DNA from: Eggerthella sp. CAG:298
GTDB lineage: Bacteria > Actinomycetota > Coriobacteriia > Coriobacteriales > Eggerthellaceae
NCBI GenBank assembly: GCA_000435675.1
Contig: FR895143.1
Location: 52,744 to 116,743, forward strand
Reading direction: 5' to 3'
Length of the DNA stretch: 64,000 nucleotides
The notes beneath the pieces were generated by a model that did not search any database, was not told where the DNA came from, and saw nothing but the letters and a program-made list of their open reading frames with translations. The first letter of the stretch is position 1, and each line of letters opens with the position of its first letter. The position numbers and the translations under genes are program-made. This document shows, piece by piece, positions 31,001 to 39,785 of the stretch.

Positions 31001-33523
31001 GCGGATTCCTCTTCGGATTCCCGCAATTCTTCTTTTGGCTGTGTTCGATCGGACACGTTACTGGCAGATGCGCGCCCCGTTGCCTTCGTGCGCGGGGCGG
31101 CACTGTCCCTCGTGACGGTCGTGCTGGGATGCGCGGTGGCATTTGCCCCCGGCATAGCGCTTGCCACAACAGGGGATCCTGGAACAGGATCCACCTCAAC
31201 CGCAAGCTCTCATATCCAAACGAACCACTCAAACACAGACCCCGCCACATCACAGACGGGGTCTTTTCAATCGAAGAGCACCAAAGCCGCTTCCGTGAGC
31301 GCATCGAGCGCAAAATCGAGCTCCGCGGCGGCAAAATCGAGCGCGAACTCGACTTCCGCGCCATCTTCTAGTGCGAGCGCGGGATGCCGCGCTTCTAAAA
31401 ACACAAGCGCGGCCCCCTCAAAAGCGACCGTTTCGGGCTCTGGCAGCACGCTAGCAGCCTCCAGCGCGTCCTCTGCGGGCGGATCGAGCGCCACGGCGGC
31501 CTCGAGCGGAGCAGCTTCCGAGAGCTATTCCACGCGCATCGCGACTTCCGATAACATCAAGCGTCTGGCGTATCTTAATGCGCTCGCTAATAGGACGAGC
31601 ACCTACCGTTCTGCTGCTCCTGCAGCTGCCGCTTTAAGCGCAAGCGCTAGCACGGGTGCCATTACGCGCACCGTAGGTGTTTCGAGTGTTTCCAGCTCTT
31701 CAGCGGCCAGCTCTGCTGCTTTGGTGAGCATCGAAAGCGCTGGTGATGAAAGCGCTGGCGCATCTAGTGCAGTTCCTGGCAGTCTTCCTGCAGCATCTGA
31801 CGATTCTCTTGCCGCTCTGGGCAGCGTGCTGTCCCTGAAATCTTCTACTGACGATTCTTTCGCACATACTGCTGCGATGTTTACACTCCGTTCGACCGAC
31901 CAAACGCAAAATGATCCGAATCCAAATGACGGTTCAGGTTCAGGTGCGGCAACGGGGGACGCCTTTGACGTTCCGCGCTCTCGTGCTTCGGCCACCGATT
32001 CGGATGATGCCGTGATCAACGACCCAGGAGAACCCCCAGGTAAAACGGATGATAGCACCATAATCTATCCCGATGATCCCGATCCACAGCCGGGAGATGA
32101 ACCTGGAGACGACAAAGTAGGCGATTCCGGCACGGATACTCCTGTGCCCGATGACCCAGCTGATCCTGGTGATCCTATCAGCCCGACCGACCCAGCTGAT
32201 CCTGGCGATCCTGCAGATCCTGATCCTGCTGAGCCTGCTGATCCTGTAGATCCTGATCCTGCTGAGCCAACGGATCCAGCTGATACTCCCACAACGGGCG
32301 ATGTTTCCGATACGGCAGTGAAGATCTCCTATAGAGCAGGGCAGGGCGGCAGCGTTTCCTACGCTTTTGACAAGATCTGCTCCTCAACAGGCACGAAGCT
32401 TGATGAGAACGGCAAACCCACCGATAAAGAGCTCGTAGGCCCTCTTGCTGCTCCTAAAGTGGGCTACCACTTCGTCGGCTGGGCGATCGACGATCCGAGC
32501 GCCGACTCCACTGATGATCTGGTCATAGTAACGAATGATGCTTCGCTTGATGCAAGAACCGTGAAGGACTGTGCGTTCTCCGATAAAGCGAACTGTTATA
32601 AGGCAGCCAGCTTCATCGCACTCTTCAAATGCAACGATTACCTGTTTAACTATGATGCCAATGGTGGGCAGCTGAGCACCACGGGTACGCAGATCGAGCC
32701 TACGCAAGCCACGTTCGGTTCCAATGCGCTCTTTTCAACGGCTGCTTCGCCTGCGCGCGATGGCTACAAATTCCTTTGCTGGAATACCGCTGCATCTGGT
32801 CTAGGCGCTGCCATCAGGGAGGGCGATGCCTTAAGCGCAGAGAAGATGCGCGGCATGGTGATCGAAGCTCCCGTTGAGGATGAGAATGGGGCAGCCATCC
32901 AGCTCTATGCGCAGTGGACCCCTGTTCCTGCTGAGCCGACCCCTATCGATCCAAGTGAACTCGAGCGACCCAGCCAGCCTGTGAAGCCTGCAGTGCCAAC
33001 AACACCGGTTTCGCCAGGTGCCAACAGCAATACGAGCACTGGTTCGAATATGGATACTAACGCGAATGCAGGTGCGAGTGCTGGTGTAAGCCAGCCAAGT
33101 CGCCTGGTGAACGCTGCGACGGCAGACGAGAGCGCTTCTGAGGAAGCTCTTGCCGAAGCGCCTCTGCTAGTGGAAGACGAAGCGCTTGCGGCGCTCTTCG
33201 CGGGTATCGGGGCAATAGGTGATGCGGTGGTCGTGCCACCGGCGCTTGAAGTGTTGCCTGCTGCCACGGAAGAGTTCGTTACGAGAAGCGCTGAGGCCAT
33301 CTCAGGCGTGCCTGGGGTCAGCAATGGGCAAGAAGACTCTGCGGCCACAATGCAGGCGGTAGGAGTCGCTACAGCGGCTGCTGGCGCGATTGCGATCGTG
33401 CTGGGCGTGGCCAGTGCAGTGTCTTCGACGATCGCGCGTCGCCGCGTGGTGCGCGCGCTGGGTGCCGAGACTGCTGGTGGGCCGGGCGTTGAACCGAGTG
33501 AACCTGCAGGAAAAGCCGATTAA
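19015..33523 (+). CDS. Giant InlB-repeat cell-surface protein: frameshifted 5' end, internal LPxTG signal, in-frame second surface protein
   Basis: The start is ATG 19015 (AGGAAG just upstream). The first 162 codons give a long n-region, a signal peptide (RRGPVAALIAAVIVAAALLF, then AMPSLAYA) and a Ser/Asp-rich stretch. That frame stops at 19525-19527; the rest continues in the next frame to 33523, about 4,835 residues if the shift is corrected. Order: acidic Ser/Thr linker; a unique AT-rich segment (about 19.75-20.45 kb); about 30 InlB B-repeats (GYxFxGWNT...GT.Y..G...LYAQW); LPKTGDNG plus membrane helix and RRR at 30668-30768; a 7-Asp tract; a second signal peptide (31072-31165); Ser/Ala-rich and Asp-Pro-rich stalks; two more InlB-type repeats; a C-terminal membrane helix with RRR but no LPxTG. 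InlB B-repeats are known from listerial internalin B and many gut surface proteins; adhesion or wall-spacer function is inference. A strict caller would split this into a short and a 4,692-codon gene. Confidence 0.8.
19503..19507 (+). other. Frameshift point: G5 tract
   Basis: The signal-peptide frame reads through GAGGGGGCAAG and stops 18 bases later. Removing one G of the five joins it to the frame of the giant repeat region with continuous acidic Ser/Thr-rich coding (EGQDPSEPKDNDD). The two frames overlap for about 80 bases and their compositions match, so a single-base event here is the simplest reading. Confidence 0.75.
20448..30650 (+). repeat. Array of about 30 InlB B-repeats (Listeria-Bacteroides repeat)
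   Basis: Units of roughly 70-120 residues recur. Each has a TVTYN.NG-like strand, a GYxFxGW core and an LYAxW or TAxW end. Clear cores include YKFNGW, FTFKGW, YVFGGW, YTFTGW, YGFVAW, YTFAGW, YDFLGW, YKFDGW, YKFIGW, YTLAGW, YKFMGW, YQFAGW, YEFVGW and YTLVGW. The units have diverged, and no long DNA-level perfect tandem copy was seen, which points to an old array rather than recent expansion. Confidence 0.9.
30668..30768 (+). other. Internal sortase sorting signal (LPKTGD) with membrane helix
   Basis: LPKTGDNG (first codon 30668) is followed by the hydrophobic GWIIALVAGFALALIVLF and ARRRQ, a complete cell-wall sorting signal. It is normally the last 35 or so residues of a protein, yet here the frame stays open for 2.75 kb more. 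Confidence 0.9.
31072..31165 (+). other. Second, internal signal peptide within the giant gene
   Basis: FVRGAALSLVTVVLGCAVAF is followed by APGIALA and then TTGDPGTG: a positively charged edge, hydrophobic core and AxA-type cleavage site. No ribosome site with a start codon is seen just upstream (ATG 30908 and GTG at about 31088 are in frame but lack Shine-Dalgarno), so independent translation is not supported. Confidence 0.75.
31238..31267 (+). terminator. Terminator-like hairpin inside the giant frame
   Basis: GACCCCG / CGGGGTC (31238-31244, 31257-31263) with TTTT directly after has the form of a Rho-independent terminator, but lies within open coding sequence after the second signal peptide. 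A separate 14-bp perfect stem GTACCCGCAATACC / GGTATTGCGGGTAC (30936-30975) lies upstream. Both look like relics of an intergenic region. Confidence 0.5.
32151..32290 (+). repeat. Asp-Pro dipeptide repeat stalk
   Basis: GATCCTG-type units repeat in frame, coding DPADPGDP, then DPADPDPAEPADP. This is a rigid acidic stalk typical of wall-spanning segments. Near-identical 6- and 9-base units make it prone to slippage. Confidence 0.75.
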
Positions 33524-33694
33524 CGAGACCCTGTGATCGCATCGTCCGTAGCGACGGCGCGTGCAGGGTTGTTGTGATTATAGGGCCTCACGGTCAGTTA
33601 CGTGCTCTTCACGCTCTTTGAGGGCGATCGCATGAGTGGAACACGTGTGTAATACGTCTGTTCGCTGTACTCTAGTAGAGAGGAAGGCAAACAG
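33524..33694 (+). other. Spacer between the giant surface gene and the sensor gene
   Basis: About 170 bases with no gene. The segment ACGGTCAGTTACGTGC and the start-like ATG/GTG at 33632-33638 have no convincing ribosome site. I see no clear terminator after the giant gene. Confidence 0.5.
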
Positions 33695-33718
33695 ATGGAT
33701 AGCGATAGGCAAAGGTAG
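33695..33718 (+). CDS. Seven-codon leader peptide (MDSDRQR)
   Basis: ATG 33695 has the best Shine-Dalgarno of the area (GAGAGGAAGG) and runs seven codons to TAG at 33716-33718; the next gene's ATG begins one base later, at 33720. This spacing would couple translation of the sensor gene to the leader, or the leader may be an accident of a strong upstream site. Confidence 0.4.
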   Translation: MDSDRQR

Positions 33719-33719
33719 G

Positions 33720-36593
33720 ATGGGGCTGCAAACTCCGCAACATACGCATGCGCAGACGTTCTTGCAAGGTCTGCTGAAAGGACGAAAGTATCACGCTGTG
33801 CGCTTGGTGCTTTTCGTGCTGGCATGCCTGCTCATCTCTGTTGCCATCTTCTTGCTCTCATTCTCGAACCCCCAGGCCAGCCGCACGCAACAGCTTGCAG
33901 CAAACATGATCCAGACTGAAGCGCGCGCAGAAGTGCTGTTGATCGCCTCCTACGACGATGCCGATAGTGCCACACAGATGCAACGCGATGCGCTGATCGA
34001 TCTGCTCAATCGCAGTTCGGTAGGGGTCGATGTTGAATATCTCGATGTGAATGCTGGTTCTATCAGCAGAGACGTAAATGATGCTTCCACCTATGGCGCT
34101 TCGCTGGCGACCAGTAGTTGGGGGCAGGCTCTTGCCAAGAAGATGCAAGATCACGGCCGTTATTCTGCGGTCGTCTGCATCGATGATGAAGCCCTCTACT
34201 ATGTTGAGGCTGTTCACGAGCTACTTTTCGCTCAGACGCCCGTTGTGTTCGTTGGAGTGAGCGACGCTTCGCATGCGCAGCGTGCGTTCGAGTTGGGCTA
34301 TGCCACCGGGGTGATGGAAGTTTGCGATGCGGCGGGGGTGGTTCAGGCTGCTAAGCAGATGCAACCCGAGGCAAAGCATCTTGTCGTGCTCACCGACAAC
34401 ACAGCCACAGGCCTGGGCGATCGCACGCAGTTCGAAAAGGCAGCGAGCACTTCTGGCACCGATTCTTCCAATAACAAGGCGGTGTCCATCTCGACATCAG
34501 ATGGCAGTGGCACTGCGCTCTCGTTCGGTAATTTGACCGTTGATTATCTGAATGCCTCCACCATGACACGGGCCGAACTAGGGAAACAGCTTTCATCTGC
34601 CAGCAGCGAGGACATCATCATCTATTTAGATGCAACCGCCGATGCTGCAGGCAATGCCTATAATGCCAGCCAAACGGCCTATTTCGTATCTGCGGCTGCT
34701 ACTCAGCCAGTATATGCGGTCGGCTTCGGTGGAGTGGGTGAAGGCTTCGTCGCGTCTACGGTCGTTGATTATGAGAAGGCTGGCGAGCGGGCTGGCGAGA
34801 TCGTGGTCATGATCCTGAATGGCACACGTCCTGCCGATATTCCTGTCGAGACCTTCATGAGCGAAGGCATGGTCTTCGACGAGCAGGCGCTCTCCAGTGC
34901 GGGTATTTCGACATCTGCCCTTCCTGCAAGCGCTACGCTCATCAATCAAACAGGTCAAGTGGGCACTAACAAGATAGGTGCGTTCGATTCTCTGCGCTCT
35001 ATATTCTTGCCCATTTCGCTGCTCGTCTTGGGTATCGCGTGCATCGCAGCCTTCGTTTTCTTAGGATATCGACGAACTGCCAATGAAGTGGCTGAAGTGG
35101 TTGCACAGCGTAACACGCTTGAGAGACGATTCTATACCGATAGCCTTACCGATATGCCGAATATGCAGTGGCTCACCGCCTATGCTGCAAGCGACGCGTC
35201 CAAGCGCGTGCGTTCGGTCCTTGAAGTGGCGTTGCTCGATCTTGGCGACCTTGACGAGCTGCATGGTGTTGATACTGCCGATGCGGTCGTGAAGACCTTG
35301 GCCAAGCGCCTCAATGGTATCGATAGCATTTTCCTGGTGCGTCCGAACCAGAGCGATTTCCTGCTTGGATTCGATGTCGATCTGCAACGCGGCTCTGCAC
35401 CGCTTGATGAGGTCGAGCGCGTACTGCGCGCGCCCGTCAAGGTGGGGGAGAGCGCGATCGCGGTGAGCCCTTGTATCGGCGTGCTCAATCGCGAGCGTGG
35501 CATGTCCATCGAAGAGATGGTGGCTGGTGTCGATCTGGCGATTCGTCAGGCGGAGCCCACGGGCGCGAGTGGTGAAGTGGTCTTCTACGAGAATGACATG
35601 CGTGTAGCCGAGGAGCACAAGTACGACATCACTTCGCTGCTGAAGAAAGCGATCGCAAACGACGATCTGAGCGTGCTCTATCAGCCGCAGATCGAGCTTG
35701 ATACCAATGAAGTAGTGGGCTATGAAGCGTTAGTGCGCTTGCGCGGCGATAAATATCCGCCTGAGCAGTTCATCCCCATCGCAGAGGCGAACGGCCAGAT
35801 CGTTGAGCTCGATCGTATGGTCGCACGCAAGGTGGTGCAGCAGCTTGCAACCTGGAAGAAGCGCAAGCAGCGCATTCGTCCGGTTTCGATCAACTTCTCT
35901 TATGGGCAGTTGTGCGATGAAGACTTCGTGTCTTACCTCACAACGCTACTCGAAGAATATGGTGTAGCACGCAAGTTGCTCCGTGTTGATATAAAGGAAA
36001 GTCTTTTCGTGAACGATATGGCAAAAGCCAGGAGTTTCGTTGATGAGCTCTATAAGGCGGGCTTTGGCATCGCGATCGATGGGTTCGGTGCAGGTTACAC
36101 GTCGATTCCGCGTGTGATGCAGATTCCGGTAGATGCAGTGAAGCTCGACCGTTCGCTTACTGAAGGGTTGCTGGCGCACGTATCCGATAGCGCTGCCACG
36201 CCAGCTAGTGCTGCCTCTGTTGTCGATGCGGCTCCTGCGGAATCTGCTGCCAGCGATGTTGCAACGGGTGTGACATCAGCTACCACCAACCCCGGTGTAT
36301 CTTCTGCAGCTGAGGTATCAGGCGCTGCCGCCATGTCTTCTTCGAGCACCGCTTCTTCAGCTTCCAATACAGCCTCTGCGGTGGTTACCAGCGCTGCAGA
36401 CGAGGCGATCACAAGTCTTATCAATCTGGTGCACGAGGCTGGCAAGATCGTAGTGGTCGAAGGCGTCGAAACAATGCAGCAGCTGGAGGTATGTCGCGAC
36501 AAGGGCTGCGATGTGGTACAGGGATTCTTCTTCTCCGAGCCGCTCTTACCCGAGAGCGTGCTACGGTATAAGCCGCCAAAGATCTCACTCTAG
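33720..36593 (+). CDS. Membrane sensor: substrate-binding-like domain + degenerate GGDEF + EAL
   Basis: 957 residues. TM1 is at about 25-50. An extracytoplasmic domain (about 60-400) resembles ABC_sub_bind-type periplasmic binding proteins (EVLLIASYDDADSATQMQRD, YSAVVCIDDEA). TM2 is at about 427-452. A GGDEF fold follows in which the signature site reads RPNQSDF, so diguanylate cyclase activity is lost. The EAL domain starts at about 640: EALVRLRG (Glu669), the Asn of SINFSYGQ, the Glu of DIKES, the Lys of AVKLDRS, EGVET and the Gln of VVQGFFF are kept, but DDFG is DGFG (Asp787, Gly788), missing one metal ligand. A roughly 75-residue Ala/Ser-rich insert (about 820-895) splits the EAL domain. 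It may bind rather than hydrolyse cyclic-di-GMP. It sits among surface-protein genes. GTG 33636 is an alternative start without a good site. Confidence 0.85.
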   Translation: MGLQTPQHTHAQTFLQGLLKGRKYHAVRLVLFVLACLLISVAIFLLSFSNPQASRTQQLAANMIQTEARAEVLLIASYDDADSATQMQRDALIDLLNRSSVGVDVEYLDVNAGSISRDVNDASTYGASLATSSWGQALAKKMQDHGRYSAVVCIDDEALYYVEAVHELLFAQTPVVFVGVSDASHAQRAFELGYATGVMEVCDAAGVVQAAKQMQPEAKHLVVLTDNTATGLGDRTQFEKAASTSGTDSSNNKAVSISTSDGSGTALSFGNLTVDYLNASTMTRAELGKQLSSASSEDIIIYLDATADAAGNAYNASQTAYFVSAAATQPVYAVGFGGVGEGFVASTVVDYEKAGERAGEIVVMILNGTRPADIPVETFMSEGMVFDEQALSSAGISTSALPASATLINQTGQVGTNKIGAFDSLRSIFLPISLLVLGIACIAAFVFLGYRRTANEVAEVVAQRNTLERRFYTDSLTDMPNMQWLTAYAASDASKRVRSVLEVALLDLGDLDELHGVDTADAVVKTLAKRLNGIDSIFLVRPNQSDFLLGFDVDLQRGSAPLDEVERVLRAPVKVGESAIAVSPCIGVLNRERGMSIEEMVAGVDLAIRQAEPTGASGEVVFYENDMRVAEEHKYDITSLLKKAIANDDLSVLYQPQIELDTNEVVGYEALVRLRGDKYPPEQFIPIAEANGQIVELDRMVARKVVQQLATWKKRKQRIRPVSINFSYGQLCDEDFVSYLTTLLEEYGVARKLLRVDIKESLFVNDMAKARSFVDELYKAGFGIAIDGFGAGYTSIPRVMQIPVDAVKLDRSLTEGLLAHVSDSAATPASAASVVDAAPAESAASDVATGVTSATTNPGVSSAAEVSGAAAMSSSSTASSASNTASAVVTSAADEAITSLINLVHEAGKIVVVEGVETMQQLEVCRDKGCDVVQGFFFSEPLLPESVLRYKPPKISL

Positions 36594-36618
36594 ATGGTAT
36601 CTCTTCGCTCTGTCTTTC

Positions 36619-36648
36619 TTGCGAGGGTAAGAGGAGATTTTATATAAT
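36619..36648 (+). promoter_or_regulatory. Promoter of the LPxTG protein gene
   Basis: TTGCGA (36619-36624), an 18-base spacer and TATAAT (36643-36648), about 60 bases before the ATG. This gives the LPxTG gene a promoter separate from the sensor gene. Confidence 0.55.
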
Positions 36649-36709
36649 CAGGGGGTTCGAAATAGCTCGAAGATAACCCGCAAGTATTGGGATACGAAGG
36701 AGCGGAACG

Positions 36710-39700
36710 ATGCAAGCTCAGATCCAACAAAGAAACAAGATTCCATCCACAAGAAGCACCTCGATTGGTAAGCGATTCGCCAGCGCATTCTTTGCGGTGC
36801 TGTTGGCGTTCTTCCTCGTTCCGACACCCGCGTTCCAGATTGCTCCAGCCTATGCCGATGAACTAGGCGAAGCAGTGAGTGCTGGGCTCATGGAAAGCGC
36901 TCAACCTGCTGATAGCCCAGCAACTCCGAAAGCGAACACGTCAACTGAGACTGTCACACAAGATAAGGCGGATCCCGCTCCCGATGCGAAGGATACCGCC
37001 AAGGACGATGCCCTCATGGGTCTCGACCCGCAAACTCCAGCAATTCCGGCAGCTCCCGAAGCGAGCACTTCCGATAAGGCACCCGAAGCGGCTCCTGAAA
37101 TCGATGCTGCAAGCACTCCCGATGTGGATGCCAGCGTTCAGGATGATGCTACCGACGTGGCCACCGAAGACGAGACCGAAACTCCTGCAGATACTGAAAT
37201 TAGCGCTCAAGAAGACATAGGCGTGGGGATCAACGTTCAAGGAACCATCAGGTTCTTTGGTACGACAGGTCCGGATCCCGATGATCCTAGCTCTAACAAA
37301 TATGATAATACGTTCGATTGTCGTAGCACGAACAAGGTGTGCATCGATCGCAGTGCGTTCAATGGCTATTCGTATGCTTCTTTGCAGGTTGAGCCGAGGT
37401 GGGGTGCGGGTCAAGAGGCTGCGGCGGCGGCCTGGGAGAAGATTCCCGCGAGTGAAAAGTACACGCCTGAGCATCTGCACATCGGCTTTGAGGGCGAAAA
37501 TAGCATTGTAAGAGTTGTAAACGGGAGCTTCACCTACGAGGATGATCTAGCTAACCCATACGCTAATCGCGTGAACCTGGTGTTCGATGCTACGAATGGC
37601 GTAGGCCAAGGGGTAGCTACCATGTATGTGGATTATCATTTCACGGATGAGGCAACGTCGGCAACCTATGAGGCTCACATGAGCATGCCGGTGTATGTAC
37701 AAGACTCACCGAACACAGTGACGGGGATCACGGTGCCTTCGAGCAAGGTTACCACCTGGATCGATGATACGTTCTCCAGCGAAACAGATAAATATGGCTA
37801 CTATTACCAATACGACGGCGGCAGTTCCTCTCATAAGAGTCAGGAATTCACGGTAAGCGTTACAACCGATAACGGTAATCCTGCTGGATATTGTTTTAGT
37901 GATCTGTTCGACATTTCCATTGAAGATGAAAGTGTCATAACAATGGTGTCTGACACAATGTGGGACGATCAAGACAACGGTTATACGAACGGCCCCGATG
38001 CGCTTACCTACGGTTTGCAGTTCCGTGCAGCTAAGGCGGGCACGACCAATGTCACGATCAGTGTCAGAACATCATACCCCACGGTAAGTACCACGTTTGC
38101 GGTAGAGGTGCGCACCGATCACCCTGAAGCGAATGTGCCCGCATCTTTCGACATGACCATGGATGAGCCGCAGCGAATCTATGTGGAAGATGAAGCCTCA
38201 GGGAGCAATGCTTCACCTATCACGGTGCCTGTGCGCGGCGAAGAGCTTGGCTGGCATTATTCCTCTGCTAAGCCTTTCATAACCGATATCACTTCTTCGA
38301 ATGAAAACGTGCTCTCGGTCCAGCGCATCACGAGTCCTTCCTACTGGGCTTCGTTTGCCCCATTCGAGCTTGTTCCTGTTTCGGTAGGAACGTCAACGCT
38401 CACGGTTACGGATTGTTACGGCAAGACCTACACCTCAACGGTCACCGTGAATCCCAGCAGTAGTGTAGACCCTGGTGTAACGGTGAACTCGGTCGGGCTC
38501 GTACGTTATGAGGATTGGGAAAGCGTGTCTAAGGGCACGGTCACGATGAACATCGGCGACCCGGATGGCGTGAAGCTCGCAGCTGATATCGACGCGACTG
38601 GCGATGTGACCACCAACTGGACTTCTTCGAACCCCGAAATCGCCGAGGTGGTCGTTACGCAAGATGCGAATGGCGATGAGATTTGCCAGGTGAAGCCTGT
38701 ACGTGCTTCTTACGACGAGCAAAACAAGACCACCGCCGACTGTCGCATTACTGTTACTGTGAATGGCTCGGTATCGGATTACTGCAACATCAAGGTCGAG
38801 CCCGTTGAGGACTTGTGCGGTGCGGACCCGTCTTCACCGCTTGGTGCAGCTACGGTCTCTGTCTCGAAGGCGATGCCTGCCAATGTGCTACAAGAGCTGA
38901 AAAGTGTATCACTAGCGATCTCGTCTATTCCAACGGGCAGTCAGCCGGGGGTCGATAGCGCCACCTCTGCGTTCGAGAAGGACGGTGCGAAGCTCGCTGG
39001 CGTCTTCGATATCCACTTCATTAACAAGACCGATGGCACTGAACACGCCTGGAACCAGCCGTCATATCCCATTACGGTGAAGGTTCCTATGACCGACAGC
39101 ATGAAGGAGTTGCACAAGTTCGGTACGCTTTCGTTCTATCACGTTGATCCGGTAACGGGCGATCGCACGAAGATGCCCACATGGGTCGATGCCAATGAAG
39201 AGTTCGTTTGCTTCGAAACCACGCACTTCAGCTCGTTCATACTGGTTGCCGAGCCTGCGGCACAAGATGATGATCCGAGTGATGATCCGAACAACAACAA
39301 CGGCGGAAGCACCAACCCTGGCGATGAGACCAATAAGGGTGACTCTGATAACACCGATAAGCCCAACACAGATAAGGGCGATTCCAATAAGACCGATTCC
39401 GAAAAGGCTGATACCACCGATAAGCCGAGCGATAAGGGCTCAAAGGATGAAAAGACCACAAGCGACGAAGATGGTTCTGGCACCACGCTTCCTAAGACAG
39501 GCGATGAAGACAACGCGCTGCTCGTCATAGCACTCGTGGCTGCAGCTGCTTCTCTGGTGTTCTTTGTTCTCTCTCGTCCTCGCAAGGCTTATTGCGATAC
39601 CAATCTTGAGCAAGAGCAAGATGGTGCCTTCGCTCGTCCGCAGCAAGGCTTTCTGCCTTGCCAGGAGCAGTGCACCTCTCGTACGCGTGCATCAAAACCT

Positions 39701-39730
39701 CCCTTACGAAGTTTTCATCCACGCGCTTAG
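36710..39730 (+). CDS. LPxTG-anchored surface protein with Ig-like region
   Basis: 1006 residues. The signal peptide RFASAFFAVLLAFFLVPTPA...AYA ends at about residue 46. An acidic Ala/Pro/Thr-rich spacer (50-170) follows, then a large unique region with beta-rich motifs. One stretch (VTTNWTSSNPEIAEVVV) has the wording of bacterial Ig-like group 2 domains. A Lys/Asp/Thr wall-spanning segment (about 865-920) precedes LPKTGD (Leu927) and a membrane helix. Unusually, about 55 residues follow the helix (RPRKAYCDTNLEQEQDG and on) instead of a short basic tail. ATG 36710 follows GAAGGAG. Ligand unknown; no sortase gene is in the window. Confidence 0.9.
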   Translation: MQAQIQQRNKIPSTRSTSIGKRFASAFFAVLLAFFLVPTPAFQIAPAYADELGEAVSAGLMESAQPADSPATPKANTSTETVTQDKADPAPDAKDTAKDDALMGLDPQTPAIPAAPEASTSDKAPEAAPEIDAASTPDVDASVQDDATDVATEDETETPADTEISAQEDIGVGINVQGTIRFFGTTGPDPDDPSSNKYDNTFDCRSTNKVCIDRSAFNGYSYASLQVEPRWGAGQEAAAAAWEKIPASEKYTPEHLHIGFEGENSIVRVVNGSFTYEDDLANPYANRVNLVFDATNGVGQGVATMYVDYHFTDEATSATYEAHMSMPVYVQDSPNTVTGITVPSSKVTTWIDDTFSSETDKYGYYYQYDGGSSSHKSQEFTVSVTTDNGNPAGYCFSDLFDISIEDESVITMVSDTMWDDQDNGYTNGPDALTYGLQFRAAKAGTTNVTISVRTSYPTVSTTFAVEVRTDHPEANVPASFDMTMDEPQRIYVEDEASGSNASPITVPVRGEELGWHYSSAKPFITDITSSNENVLSVQRITSPSYWASFAPFELVPVSVGTSTLTVTDCYGKTYTSTVTVNPSSSVDPGVTVNSVGLVRYEDWESVSKGTVTMNIGDPDGVKLAADIDATGDVTTNWTSSNPEIAEVVVTQDANGDEICQVKPVRASYDEQNKTTADCRITVTVNGSVSDYCNIKVEPVEDLCGADPSSPLGAATVSVSKAMPANVLQELKSVSLAISSIPTGSQPGVDSATSAFEKDGAKLAGVFDIHFINKTDGTEHAWNQPSYPITVKVPMTDSMKELHKFGTLSFYHVDPVTGDRTKMPTWVDANEEFVCFETTHFSSFILVAEPAAQDDDPSDDPNNNNGGSTNPGDETNKGDSDNTDKPNTDKGDSNKTDSEKADTTDKPSDKGSKDEKTTSDEDGSGTTLPKTGDEDNALLVIALVAAAASLVFFVLSRPRKAYCDTNLEQEQDGAFARPQQGFLPCQEQCTSRTRASKPPLRSFHPRA

Positions 39731-39742
39731 AGGCTCTTTTTA

Positions 39743-39785
39743 AGGGTGCTAGCACCTTGAAACAGGGGTGCTAGCATCTTTTTCC
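39743..39785 (+). terminator. Terminator built from two GGTGCTAGCA palindromes
   Basis: GGTGCTAGCACC (39745-39756) is itself a perfect palindrome, and a second GGTGCTAGCA is at 39767-39776, followed by CTTTTTCC. The two copies can pair with each other across a 10-base loop, giving a terminator for the LPxTG gene. Confidence 0.65.
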
